Positions 44,959 to 54,302 of a DNA stretch of 64,000 bases are shown here, in pieces. The first letter of the stretch is position 1, and every line of letters begins with the position of its first letter. A program made the translations under genes and the position numbers. The notes below the pieces were generated by a model. It ran no database searches, was not told where the DNA came from, and saw only the letters and a program-made list of their open reading frames with translations. Source of the stretch: Saprospiraceae bacterium (GTDB lineage Bacteria; Bacteroidota; Bacteroidia; Chitinophagales; Saprospiraceae); assembly GCA_029251525.1 (NCBI GenBank), contig JAQXDE010000029.1:1-64000 (forward strand), read 5' to 3'.

Positions 44959-45816
44959 ATGAGTCTTAAAAAGAAAATCATAACAATAGCAGCAATCATT
45001 TTCGGTATCCTAATAATTTTCGCAATAGCATTGCCTTCCATTTTAAAGGCTGTAGGATTGCATCCCAGCTATGCTAGCAAACAATTTAATCTAGAAAATA
45101 AAAAAGCATTAATCATAACTACGAGTCATGGGATTCTAAATGCTCCTGGAAAAACAACGGGAAAAGCGACAGGAGTTTTTGCCTCCGAAATGACCGTTCC
45201 ATATTATGAATTTTTAGATGCAAATATGGATGTCGATGTCGCTAGTATTAAAGGTGGAAAAATACCCATCGACCCAATGTCTTTTTTATATATGATAAAA
45301 ACAAAAGCAGATACTCGATACCTAAAGGATAAAACGTTTCAACAAAAGGTAAATAATTCTTTAATAATTGATGACATAGATTTTACGAAATATGACGCGA
45401 TTTTTTTAGCAGGAGGATGGGGAGCCGCTTATGACTTAGGTTACTCCAAACAACTAGGTGAAAAAATTAGTGAAGCTTATTATGCGAAAACACCAATTAT
45501 CGGAAGTGTATGTCACGGTGCATTAGGATTGATTCAAGCTCAAGACACAACAGGTAACTTACTCATCAAAGGAAGAGAAATAACTGGTGTAACTAATAAG
45601 CAATTAGAAGAATTAGGCATCACCATTACTCCTCAACATCCAGAAGCAGAATTAAAACAAGCAGGTGCTATCTATAAAAGTAATTCTGGTTTTAGAGATA
45701 TGTTTCAAAACTTAACGGTCATTGATAAAGAGAAAAGATTTGTCACAGGACAAAATCAAAATGCAGGACATGAGACTGCTCAAAAAATCATGAAAATTAT
45801 TTTAGATAATTCTTAA
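44959..45816 (+). CDS. DJ-1/PfpI family protein, N-terminally membrane-anchored
   Basis: This 285-residue protein has an N-terminal transmembrane segment (about 5-25) and a PfpI domain with FASEMTVPYYEF, AIFLAGGWGAAYDLG and the nucleophile elbow SVCHGALGLI. It resembles the other PfpI protein in the window (18578-19489) in layout, with the same anchor and a conserved cysteine-histidine pair. Related proteins are glyoxalase III-like or chaperone-like. Within the operon it may protect against reactive carbonyl products of the pathway, which is inference. Confidence 0.82.
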   Translation: MSLKKKIITIAAIIFGILIIFAIALPSILKAVGLHPSYASKQFNLENKKALIITTSHGILNAPGKTTGKATGVFASEMTVPYYEFLDANMDVDVASIKGGKIPIDPMSFLYMIKTKADTRYLKDKTFQQKVNNSLIIDDIDFTKYDAIFLAGGWGAAYDLGYSKQLGEKISEAYYAKTPIIGSVCHGALGLIQAQDTTGNLLIKGREITGVTNKQLEELGITITPQHPEAELKQAGAIYKSNSGFRDMFQNLTVIDKEKRFVTGQNQNAGHETAQKIMKIILDNS

Positions 45817-45834
45817 ACCAGAATAAACAAAACG

Positions 45835-46740
45835 ATGTCACCACAATTATCAACTTGGAAAAATTCAGGCGAATATATCTTTTACAGTTCTTTCCAACAT
45901 CAGCTTTTTGTCAAACAATTGGGCAACTCAAATGCCTCTACTGAAAAAACCTTGTTGCTAATTCATGGCTTTCCTGAATCCTCCTATTCATACCATGCAG
46001 TTGTAGATGGATTGTTAGAAAAATTTGATCGCATCATTTTGTTTGATATGTTGGGGTATGGGTTGAGCGATAAACCAACTAAAAATTATACCTATTCACT
46101 TTTCGAACAAGCAGATACTGTCTTTGAGGTTTGGAAACATTTCAATATCAAAGGAGGACATCTTCTTTCTCATGATATGGGGGATAGTGTATCAACGGAA
46201 ATTGTTGCTCGCCATGAGAATGGATTGATGCCCGCATGGTTTTCAGAGGGATTACAAAGTTTGACATTTACGAATGGGAGCATGGTTTTGAAATTAGCGA
46301 GTTTAAGAATTACGCAAAAAATCTTGTTGTCTAATTATGGTTACCTAATGAAAAATTTATCCACGTTTACAATATTTAATCAACAAATTCGAAGTGCACA
46401 TGGCAATGAAAATCTATCTGCTGACGAAATCAATATTCTTTGGGAAGCTAACACTTTACAAGATGGACATAAAAAATCTTACCTCACGATTAAATATTTA
46501 AATGATCGAAAACGATTTGAAAAAACGCGTTGGTTACCAGCTCTTGCGCAAACCAAGTTACCTATTCATATCTGTTGGGGAAATGAAGATGCAGTCGCAA
46601 AAGTTGAAATGGCACATTATCTAAAAGAAAAAATTTGTAAAAATGCCACGCTGACGATCATGGAAGGCTTAGGTCATTTTTGTCAATTAGGCAGTCCTGA
46701 AAAATGGGTAAAATATGTAAGTAATTTTTATAAAAATTAA
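45835..46740 (+). CDS. Alpha/beta hydrolase, epoxide hydrolase/dehalogenase-like
   Basis: This 301-residue protein has HGFPESSYSYHAVVDGLLEK, FDMLGYGLSDKPTKNYTYSL and the nucleophile elbow SHDMGDSVSTEI, with an aspartate in the nucleophile position. The catalytic histidine is in EGLGHFCQLGSPEKW. An aspartate nucleophile suggests epoxide hydrolase or dehalogenase-type chemistry rather than ester hydrolysis. It is the second such hydrolase of the operon, 18 bases after the PfpI gene. Confidence 0.82.
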   Translation: MSPQLSTWKNSGEYIFYSSFQHQLFVKQLGNSNASTEKTLLLIHGFPESSYSYHAVVDGLLEKFDRIILFDMLGYGLSDKPTKNYTYSLFEQADTVFEVWKHFNIKGGHLLSHDMGDSVSTEIVARHENGLMPAWFSEGLQSLTFTNGSMVLKLASLRITQKILLSNYGYLMKNLSTFTIFNQQIRSAHGNENLSADEINILWEANTLQDGHKKSYLTIKYLNDRKRFEKTRWLPALAQTKLPIHICWGNEDAVAKVEMAHYLKEKICKNATLTIMEGLGHFCQLGSPEKWVKYVSNFYKN

Positions 46741-46839
46741 AAACTCTAAATTCATAAACAATCCATTTCTTATCTTTTATAAAGAAAAATGATTTCACTA
46801 TTTTTTAATTTGGTGATCAGAAGGTTAAAAAACAAAACG

Positions 46840-48600
46840 ATGAAAAAATCAATGTTTATCATTCTAAGTTGCATCCTGCCTTTAACTCTAGTTGCACAAA
46901 GAACAATCAAAAAAGATTCAATTAACCAACAACCCAACATCGTTCTCATTCTCGCAGATGATGTTGCCTTGATGGATTTTGGGGCCTACGGAGGAGAAGC
47001 TTCCACTCCAAATATTAATCGATTGGCGAACCAAGGAATGATGTTTACTAATTATCATGCTTCCCCTATGTGCGCTCCTTCTCGAGCTATGTTGATTACA
47101 GGAAGTGACAGTCATTTGACTGGTGTTCCAAACCTACCCATTTTTTTACCACCTGAATATATTTCCAAACCAGGATATGAAGGCATACTAAATAACAAAG
47201 TTCAAACTATCGCCACTCGATTAAAAAATAATGGCTATCGAACTTATATAACTGGAAAGTGGCATTTAGGACATACTGAAACAACTTTACCAAGCAAGCG
47301 AGGATTTGATCGTACATTTATCCTAGATGCCTCAGGCGCTGACAATTGGGAGCATAAACCCTACCTTGCCACACAAGAGGCAAAACCACCTTGGTATCAA
47401 GATGGAAAACTCGTTGACTTACCCGATGATTTTTACTCCTCCAAAACTTACGTGGATAAAATGATCTCTTTTATGAATGAAGAGCCTAAAAAAGAAGAGC
47501 CATTTTTTGCCTTCCTCTCATTTCAAGCAATTCATATTCCGGTGCAAGCACCAAAGGAATTTGTAGCAAAATATAAAGGAGTTTATGATGCTGGCTGGGA
47601 AGAAATGAAGCAGCGACGTTTTAAAAAAGCAATAGAGCTAGGAATCATTCCTGCCGATGCAAAACAAACAGAAATTTTATCTCGATTTGAACAATGGGAA
47701 AATATTATGGAGGAAGAAAAACAGATTGCCTCTAATGATATGGCAGTAAATGCTGCTATGTTAGAAGCCATGGATTTTCACATCGGTCGGTATTTAAAAT
47801 ATTTAGAAGAAAATGGGATGATGGAAAATACTATATTTATCGTTACTTCCGATAATGGACCAGAGGGAAGCGATCCATCACTTTTGACTGGATCAAAACA
47901 ATGGATGTGGTATAACGAGAATCATCGCGATCAAAATAGGCTAGGGGAGAAAGGATACTTTGGATTTATTGGCCCACAGTTTGCAAGTGCTGCAGCTGGT
48001 CCAAGTTCATTTTTCAAATTCTATGCAGGAGAGGGTGGGTTGCGTGTACCATTAATTTTTTCTGGAAAAAATATTCCTCAAGGAAAATCAAATGCCTTTT
48101 CCTTTATCACAGATATCGCTCCGACTATGTTGGATCTTGCCGGGATTAATTCACAAAACAATACATCTACAAACTTGATTACAGGTCATAGTTTGTTCCC
48201 CATCATCCAAAAAGATACGAATCAAATTTATGCACCTGACGAAACAATTGGTATGGAAGCAGCAGGACAAGCTGCTCTTTTTAAAGGAGATTATAAATTA
48301 GTGAAAAATGGGAAACCCTATGGAGATGCCATTTGGAGAATGTATAATTTAAAAAAAGATCCTGGAGAAACAAAAAACTTGTCCAAATCTAACCCTAAGT
48401 TATTTAATGAGTTAAAAGTCGATTATAAAAATTATGTTACTAAATATAATGTTTTAGAAATGCCCGATGATTACGAAACCCTTGAGGAGATAACCAACAA
48501 AGTGCGGCGATCACTCATTCCTTGGTTGATTGGTTTTATAATTTTCATAATTGGATTTTTTATATTGTTAAGGAAAATGTATCGAAAAAATAATACTTAA
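46840..48600 (+). CDS. Arylsulfatase-type sulfatase with C-terminal membrane anchor
   Basis: From the ATG at 46840 (MKKSMFIILSCILPLTLVAQ, a signal peptide) the protein is 586 residues; the longer frame from 46789 is unlikely. The formylglycine motif is C78-A-P-S-R82 in SPMCAPSRAML, and TGKWHLGHTE and the metal-binding ADDVALMDFG fit a type I sulfatase. A final hydrophobic segment (LIPWLIGFIIFIIGFFILL) anchors it, probably to the inner membrane facing the periplasm. It removes sulfate from an alcohol or phenol ester. It is one of two sulfatases in this operon. Confidence 0.9.
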   Translation: MKKSMFIILSCILPLTLVAQRTIKKDSINQQPNIVLILADDVALMDFGAYGGEASTPNINRLANQGMMFTNYHASPMCAPSRAMLITGSDSHLTGVPNLPIFLPPEYISKPGYEGILNNKVQTIATRLKNNGYRTYITGKWHLGHTETTLPSKRGFDRTFILDASGADNWEHKPYLATQEAKPPWYQDGKLVDLPDDFYSSKTYVDKMISFMNEEPKKEEPFFAFLSFQAIHIPVQAPKEFVAKYKGVYDAGWEEMKQRRFKKAIELGIIPADAKQTEILSRFEQWENIMEEEKQIASNDMAVNAAMLEAMDFHIGRYLKYLEENGMMENTIFIVTSDNGPEGSDPSLLTGSKQWMWYNENHRDQNRLGEKGYFGFIGPQFASAAAGPSSFFKFYAGEGGLRVPLIFSGKNIPQGKSNAFSFITDIAPTMLDLAGINSQNNTSTNLITGHSLFPIIQKDTNQIYAPDETIGMEAAGQAALFKGDYKLVKNGKPYGDAIWRMYNLKKDPGETKNLSKSNPKLFNELKVDYKNYVTKYNVLEMPDDYETLEEITNKVRRSLIPWLIGFIIFIIGFFILLRKMYRKNNT

Positions 48601-48601
48601 T

Positions 48602-49639
48602 ATGAAAAAAATCCTTCGTCATATTTTAACCTTGGTTGTAATCGTCTTTACATTTGGTTGGATAGTAATAACTTTTTTTCCAGAAAAATTAGTCCCATTT
48701 CTGCTCGATCAACAACTAAAACGAACCACTCCGTCTAGTGAATTATTGGACGACAAAAAGGCTATAACTGTTTTTACTGTCGGGACTTCTTCTCCCTTGC
48801 CTGGTGAAAGAGCGCAAACAGGAACCGCTGTTTTTGTTAATGGACATTTTTTTATGTTTGATGTTGGAGCAGGTATTGTTCAAAAATCAGAAAATATTCA
48901 ACTGCCTTTAGACAAAATTGATGCTATTTTTATTACGCACTATCATTCTGATCATTTTATGGATTTACCTAATTTGATTAATCGTTCTTGGGTGCTTGGC
49001 CGGACAAATGATTTGCATGTATACGGACCAGATGGGTTGGATACTTTGATGAAAGCGGTGGATCAATTTTTATATATTGAAAATCAACATCGTGTCGATC
49101 ATCATGGTGCTGAGTTAATGGATATTTCTAAAGCAAGAGGTATTTCCCATGAATTTGAAAATGTACAAAATGGGAAAGAAATCGTTTTCCAAAAAGATGG
49201 AATTACCATTACCGCCTTTGATGTCAATCACGAACCTATTGAACCAGCTGTAGGTTATGCAATTGAATATAATGGAAAAAAAGTAGTCATCAGTGGTGAT
49301 ACTAAAAAAAATGATATGGTTTTGGAAATGGCTAAAGATGCCGATCTGTTGCTGCACGAAGTATTACTAGTTTCTTTGTTAAAACAACTAGAAACAAAAT
49401 TAGTAGAAACAGGCAATAGTAGAAATGCAAAAATTATCCACGACATTCAAGACTATCACACTACTCCAAAAGAAGTAGCGGAATTGGCTAATGCAGCCAA
49501 TGTGAAAAAATTGATTTTACATCACTTTGCGCCACCACCTGATTTCCGAGTAATTAAAAATTTATACAAAAAAGAATTGTCGGAATTCAATGGATCTATT
49601 CATTTTGCCAATGATGGCGATATGTTTATCGTAAAATAA
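48602..49639 (+). CDS. RNase Z-like metallo-beta-lactamase-fold hydrolase, membrane-anchored
   Basis: This 345-residue protein has an N-terminal transmembrane segment (about 8-26), then an MBL fold starting VFTVGTSSPLPGERAQTGTA. The metal ligands HYHSDH are at 113-118, and further ligand motifs are VISGDTKKND and LLHEVLL. It is similar to RNase Z/arylsulfatase-like MBL proteins, but the membrane anchor and the operon context argue against tRNA processing and for a phosphodiesterase or arylsulfatase activity on the pathway substrate. It starts two bases after the upstream sulfatase stop. Confidence 0.85.
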   Translation: MKKILRHILTLVVIVFTFGWIVITFFPEKLVPFLLDQQLKRTTPSSELLDDKKAITVFTVGTSSPLPGERAQTGTAVFVNGHFFMFDVGAGIVQKSENIQLPLDKIDAIFITHYHSDHFMDLPNLINRSWVLGRTNDLHVYGPDGLDTLMKAVDQFLYIENQHRVDHHGAELMDISKARGISHEFENVQNGKEIVFQKDGITITAFDVNHEPIEPAVGYAIEYNGKKVVISGDTKKNDMVLEMAKDADLLLHEVLLVSLLKQLETKLVETGNSRNAKIIHDIQDYHTTPKEVAELANAANVKKLILHHFAPPPDFRVIKNLYKKELSEFNGSIHFANDGDMFIVK

Positions 49640-49708
49640 ATACCTAGCTATTCACGAGACGACTGCTAATTAACTTGTAAATAATTGATAGATACAACAA
49701 AAAAGGAC

Positions 49709-51634
49709 ATGAAAAAAAATATCCTCACTCACTTCTTCACCCAGATAATCACCTTCGGAATCGTTACTCTTTTTGTAGGATATATTCTCCTACTGACAGC
49801 ACCACTAAAACATATTCTCCCTTTGTACTTTTTGTTTTTAGGGGTGCTCGGAGGCATTATTCAATTTTCAGATAAAATTTCATCATCAAGAAACTGGCAA
49901 CCAATCATTTCTATTTTACTCGTAGCAACTCTTGGAGCGATAGCAGCTTGGTTTTTTCAATTAATCGAGTTACGAATTCATACTTGGCGTACAGGAAGTA
50001 TATTTAATGCAGGGTTATTTGCAGATGAATTTACCAAGGCATATACTTATCTTTTCCCAACTCTTATTATTGGTGAATTGATGAGACGATTGCCCAATAA
50101 AATAATTGTAGCGAGTGGAGTAGGTTCTTTTACGAGTTTGTTGTTTTGGTTTTACACCGGGATTGATCAATCAGAGATAACTTCTGCCCAAGTCCTAAAA
50201 TCAGATAAAGATCATCCAAATGTAATTGTCATTTTAGCTGACGATTTAGGATTCCATGATTTGTCCATGAATGGAAATCAATTAATCCAAACCCCTCACA
50301 TTGATCGTATTGCAGCCATGGGAGTTAATTTTACAAGAGCTTATGTAACTGCTCCAGTTTGCGCAACAAGTCGTGCGGGGATGTTGACAGGACGCTATCA
50401 AAACCGTTACGGCTTCGAAGCATTGCCCGATCCATTCCCTTGGGTTTACAGGATGCGGCTTGAGGATTTTGAAAATGGTGGAAATCAACGCGAAGAATAC
50501 CCTTGGTATAATACCACAAGAATTAGCAGACGAGGGCTTCCTTCGAATGAAATTACACTCGGAGAAATTTTAAAAAACCAAGGTTATGCAACTGCGCTAA
50601 TTGGAAAATGGCATTTAGGAATGCACCCCAATTATCGACCCGCCCGACATGGCTTTGACTATCATTATGGCTTCTATAATGGAGCATCATTGTATGCAGA
50701 TATTGGGGATACAACAATGGAAGAGGCTCATCTAAATCAATATTTGGATGATATGCAATGGCAGCAATTAAATTATGATATTAGAGAAAATGGAATAAAA
50801 CAAGATGTAAAAGGTCATCCGTATCAAACCTCGTTGTTTGGAAATAAAGCAGCAGAATTTATTGAAACAAATAAAGAGAATCGGTTTTTTTTGTATGCTG
50901 CATTCAATGCACCTCATGCGCCTATTCAAGCGCCAAAAAAATATTACGATGAGTTATCTCATATTGAAAACCATAGTCAACGAGTTTATTATGCTATGAT
51001 AAAATCATTAGATGATGCTGTTGGAACAATCACTAAAAAATTACAAGAGCTAGGTTTAGAGGAAAATACGATCATTTATTTTACTAGTGATAACGGTGGT
51101 GCATCATACACTAAGTTGATGGATAATACACCATTCAAAGGTGGAAAGATTACCCATTTCGAAGGTGGTCAAGTGGTTCCATTTTGTATGCAATGGAAAG
51201 GTCAGATTCCACCGCAGCAAGTTTTTGAAAAGCCGATTAGTTTAATGGACATTTTTACCACTTCTGCAGTTGCAGCGCAAGCTGAGTTGCCAAAGAAAAA
51301 AATCGATGGCGTCGATTTACTTCCTTTTGTAAAAGACACTTTACAAAATAATTCCCCTCATGAAATCTTATTTTCAAGAAGTATTTATGCGAAGTTTATC
51401 CGAAAAGGAGATTATAAATTAGTCCTCAATCCTAAATCAAATCATCAACATTTATATGACATAAGAAATGATTTTCGAGAACAAAATGATCTTTGGAATC
51501 AACTGCCTGAAAAAGTCCAAGAGTTGCAAAATGACTTAGCCAAATGGGAAGAAGAATTAGCACCACCACTTTGGGAAACATTTAGCCATATTGCAGTGGA
51601 TGTGGATGGAGAGGTATATTATTTTCCCAACTAA
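49709..51634 (+). CDS. Sulfatase with N-terminal multi-pass membrane domain and CATSR active-site motif
   Basis: From the ATG at 49709 (preceded by AAAAAGGAC; the frame also extends to a TTG at 49685) the protein is 641 residues. The first 150 residues contain about five membrane segments, followed by a sulfatase domain (NVIVILADDLGFHDLSMNG, IGKWHLGMHPNYRPARHGFD). The active-site motif is C218-A-T-S-R222 (APVCATSRAGML), where T replaces the usual proline or alanine. All other sulfatase features are intact, including TSDNGGASYTK. It closes the operon, 69 bases after the MBL gene. Confidence 0.85.
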   Translation: MKKNILTHFFTQIITFGIVTLFVGYILLLTAPLKHILPLYFLFLGVLGGIIQFSDKISSSRNWQPIISILLVATLGAIAAWFFQLIELRIHTWRTGSIFNAGLFADEFTKAYTYLFPTLIIGELMRRLPNKIIVASGVGSFTSLLFWFYTGIDQSEITSAQVLKSDKDHPNVIVILADDLGFHDLSMNGNQLIQTPHIDRIAAMGVNFTRAYVTAPVCATSRAGMLTGRYQNRYGFEALPDPFPWVYRMRLEDFENGGNQREEYPWYNTTRISRRGLPSNEITLGEILKNQGYATALIGKWHLGMHPNYRPARHGFDYHYGFYNGASLYADIGDTTMEEAHLNQYLDDMQWQQLNYDIRENGIKQDVKGHPYQTSLFGNKAAEFIETNKENRFFLYAAFNAPHAPIQAPKKYYDELSHIENHSQRVYYAMIKSLDDAVGTITKKLQELGLEENTIIYFTSDNGGASYTKLMDNTPFKGGKITHFEGGQVVPFCMQWKGQIPPQQVFEKPISLMDIFTTSAVAAQAELPKKKIDGVDLLPFVKDTLQNNSPHEILFSRSIYAKFIRKGDYKLVLNPKSNHQHLYDIRNDFREQNDLWNQLPEKVQELQNDLAKWEEELAPPLWETFSHIAVDVDGEVYYFPN

Positions 51635-51692
51635 ATATTTTCATTTAAGAAAAGTTAAACCCTCTTTTAAGAAAAGACATGCTATTAATTTT

Positions 51693-52898
51693 TCATTCTT
51701 CCGAAATTGTATCTAATTCACTTTGAATTATTTTCAATATGGCGTCACTCACTTTTTGGTGTCCTGATACATTAATATGGTCATCAATGATAAAATAATC
51801 ATCTTCATTCAATATTTTTGAGAAATTAATTAGCTTTATTTTCTCCAAGTGATTATTTTTTAAGTAATTTTTAAAAGCTAAAAAATACTTGTCCGTTGTC
51901 TTATTCGATTCTAAATTAAAAATGATGATCTCTCCTGCGAAATCTTCTTGAAGTAATTTTACAATAGAAAAAAAATTATTGACTTGCTCACTAATTTCAA
52001 ACTTCGGTTGATTCTTAAACTTATTCCGACCTTTTATTCTTCTAAATTGATGAGCAAATATTTCAAAACTAAATTTAAAAGGATAGTAACTCGCTTGAAT
52101 AAAATTTCTTTTGCAAACAAATTCATATCCTTCCTCTGATGATACTTTAAGTTGATTTCCATTTTCTAGGAACGATTGATTCTCTAGCATATCGTTCGCA
52201 CAGTATTGCCATATAACCGTTTTACAAGAATCATTTTTTACTTTACTAAACATTAAATACTCTCGAGCACTACCATAAGATGCAATACCAGTATTTAATA
52301 CTTTCTTTTTTATCTGTTGCTCAAGTAAACTAGAAAATGTCCTATTCTGATTCACTCCCCAACCCATCGAATGAGAATCTCCTAAAACAATTATCTCTGG
52401 AAAATTAAGAGAGAATTCATCATCTCGAACACCAAGAGAATTAATTTTATATGTATTTGAAAATTCAATATTCGCGTTAATCACATAATCCAAATTATTA
52501 TCTGAAATATTCGGTTTAAGTGTATAAAACAAGTCAGTATCGTACTTTCCAAGGCCTGACTGGTAAGCAGGAATACTACGTAAATAACTCGTATAAAAAC
52601 TCCGACATTTTTTTATTAAAGAAGGAGAAGTAATTTGATCATTTTTAATTGCTTGAATTGAAAGGAAAATACCAATCTCGCAAAGTCCTGCTAATAGAAA
52701 TACGTAGATAGGATCTATACTACACATTTTAGCAAGAAAACAAATACTAATACTTACACCAATTAGTATTAAAAGCATATAAAATAAAACAGAAAACCAC
52801 CCTCCGTTAAAATTTTTGTCAAAAAATATAGGTAAAATGAGTAAAACTAATCCTCCAAGAAATCCGAAGAGATTATATCGAGAAAAATTAAATTTCAT
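51693..52898 (-). CDS. SGNH/GDSL-family hydrolase with N-terminal membrane segments
   Basis: This 401-residue protein has three hydrophobic segments in its first 95 residues and then an SGNH domain. The nucleophile block is EIIVLGDSHSMGWGVNQNRT and the catalytic DxxH is DDHINVSGHQ near the C-terminus. Membrane-bound SGNH proteins of this kind commonly acetylate or deacetylate polysaccharides. It follows directly (no gap) the glycosyltransferase gene at 52899-54206, so it likely modifies the same glycan. Its stop converges with the sulfatase operon. Confidence 0.8.
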   Translation of the reverse strand: MKFNFSRYNLFGFLGGLVLLILPIFFDKNFNGGWFSVLFYMLLILIGVSISICFLAKMCSIDPIYVFLLAGLCEIGIFLSIQAIKNDQITSPSLIKKCRSFYTSYLRSIPAYQSGLGKYDTDLFYTLKPNISDNNLDYVINANIEFSNTYKINSLGVRDDEFSLNFPEIIVLGDSHSMGWGVNQNRTFSSLLEQQIKKKVLNTGIASYGSAREYLMFSKVKNDSCKTVIWQYCANDMLENQSFLENGNQLKVSSEEGYEFVCKRNFIQASYYPFKFSFEIFAHQFRRIKGRNKFKNQPKFEISEQVNNFFSIVKLLQEDFAGEIIIFNLESNKTTDKYFLAFKNYLKNNHLEKIKLINFSKILNEDDYFIIDDHINVSGHQKVSDAILKIIQSELDTISEE

Positions 52899-54206
52899 TT
52901 AAACTTGTTTTCCAAGGTAATTTAAAAATTGTCTCATTTGATCATCCCAACGATATTTTCGCAATTCTTCAGACTTTATTGAATGAGTTATGGTTCCTTT
53001 CTCTAACCACTCTAGGTAATATTTTAAAATAAAGTCTTCCACTTCTTTTTGAAAATCAGCATTATCATAAGCAACAAGACCTGCTTGCAAGTCATCAAAT
53101 ATTTTCTCAAATTCAAAATCCTTTGACCCTTTAATAATTAGTAAAATTGGATTTTGCGCAGCGAGGTACTCATAAAATTTTGCAGTCAGAATACCTTGTT
53201 GCCCTTCACTGGCCCAGCTTAGTAATAAATTGAGATGGCTTTTTTGCTGAATCATTTTTGCCTCTTGCATAGAGACATTTCCATGTATTACATTTATTTC
53301 TTGTAAATTAAAATTATTCACCCATTGCATCCAAATGGCTTCTTCCTTTCCAGCATAGTTGAGTTGGATTTTTTCTTTATCTATTTTTTCCTTGGAAATT
53401 AAATTCGCCAAAGCCTTAAAAAGTAATTCCGCAGAACGTAAATTCGCGTAAATGGAACCGGTATATGAAATTGAAAATTTCTTAAAATGATCTGTCGATT
53501 CAACTTGCCCATTAGTAGATACAATAGCATTTCTTAGAACAAAAATTTTGGAGTGATATGCTTGTAAGTTTTTTGTCAAACCTTGTGAAACAGTAGTCAC
53601 TGCGTTTGCCTTTTTCAAGACCGTTCGATTAAACCAATGTTGTAATTTTGGAAAATAAACATTTCCTCTAATTTCATCTACATGTAAATCACGAAAATCT
53701 GCTATCCAGATTAATTTCGGATTCCATCTTTTTAATAGATAGCAAATCAAATGATTGGAGTATGGTTTAAATGATGAAAAAATGACCTCAATTTCATTAT
53801 CCTGAATCATTTTTTTTCCCTTAAAAAATCCTCCAAGGATAAAAGTAATCCCACCGTCAGCAAGAACAAGATTAAAAGGAAAAGAGTAGGCCAACTTGGA
53901 GATAAATTGTACTAATCGATTTTTCTTGATTCCTTCATTAATACTTGCAGATCCACTATCTTTTTCACTTAAAAAAGTACGTAAATCATAGGTCCAAACT
54001 TCTGTGGTATTAGCGATAGCGCTATCATCCAAAGGAAAATCATCTTTTGGGAATAGTTGACGATTAGAGGTCGTCAATCCAAAAACTGAAGCAAAATATT
54101 TTTGTGCTTCAAGATGAAAATTATAAATACGAACCGTCGCCACCGTTTTGGTAGGAGGGAAGTAGTAGGAACAGATCAATATTTTTTTATTGGAAAAATT
54201 TTTCAT
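52899..54206 (-). CDS. Glycosyltransferase family 4 (GT-B) protein
   Basis: From the ATG at 54206 (MKNFSNKKILICSYYFPPTK) the protein is 435 residues; a longer in-frame start at 54254 would add 16 mostly hydrophobic residues. The opening 'ILICSYYFPP' and the C-terminal nucleotide-sugar-binding segment (LLLSWASEGQQGILTAKFYE, then YLAAQNPILLI) fit GT-B-fold family-4-like enzymes. It transfers a sugar in surface glycan assembly; the donor is unknown. Co-transcribed with the SGNH gene downstream. Confidence 0.83.
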   Translation of the reverse strand: MKNFSNKKILICSYYFPPTKTVATVRIYNFHLEAQKYFASVFGLTTSNRQLFPKDDFPLDDSAIANTTEVWTYDLRTFLSEKDSGSASINEGIKKNRLVQFISKLAYSFPFNLVLADGGITFILGGFFKGKKMIQDNEIEVIFSSFKPYSNHLICYLLKRWNPKLIWIADFRDLHVDEIRGNVYFPKLQHWFNRTVLKKANAVTTVSQGLTKNLQAYHSKIFVLRNAIVSTNGQVESTDHFKKFSISYTGSIYANLRSAELLFKALANLISKEKIDKEKIQLNYAGKEEAIWMQWVNNFNLQEINVIHGNVSMQEAKMIQQKSHLNLLLSWASEGQQGILTAKFYEYLAAQNPILLIIKGSKDFEFEKIFDDLQAGLVAYDNADFQKEVEDFILKYYLEWLEKGTITHSIKSEELRKYRWDDQMRQFLNYLGKQV

Positions 54207-54302
54207 AATCAGTTTCAGCAACCAAAAGTAAGAACTTATTATAAAAAAAATCAAGATTCAATTTTTTCATTTGCTAAAAGTATATTTGTAAAAACAAACA
54301 AT

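Noticed and set aside
54102-54302. Upstream extension of the alkylsulfatase frame
   Set aside because: It overlaps the divergent glycosyltransferase start, reads as the reverse of that gene, and would bury the clear lipoprotein signal that starts at 54303.
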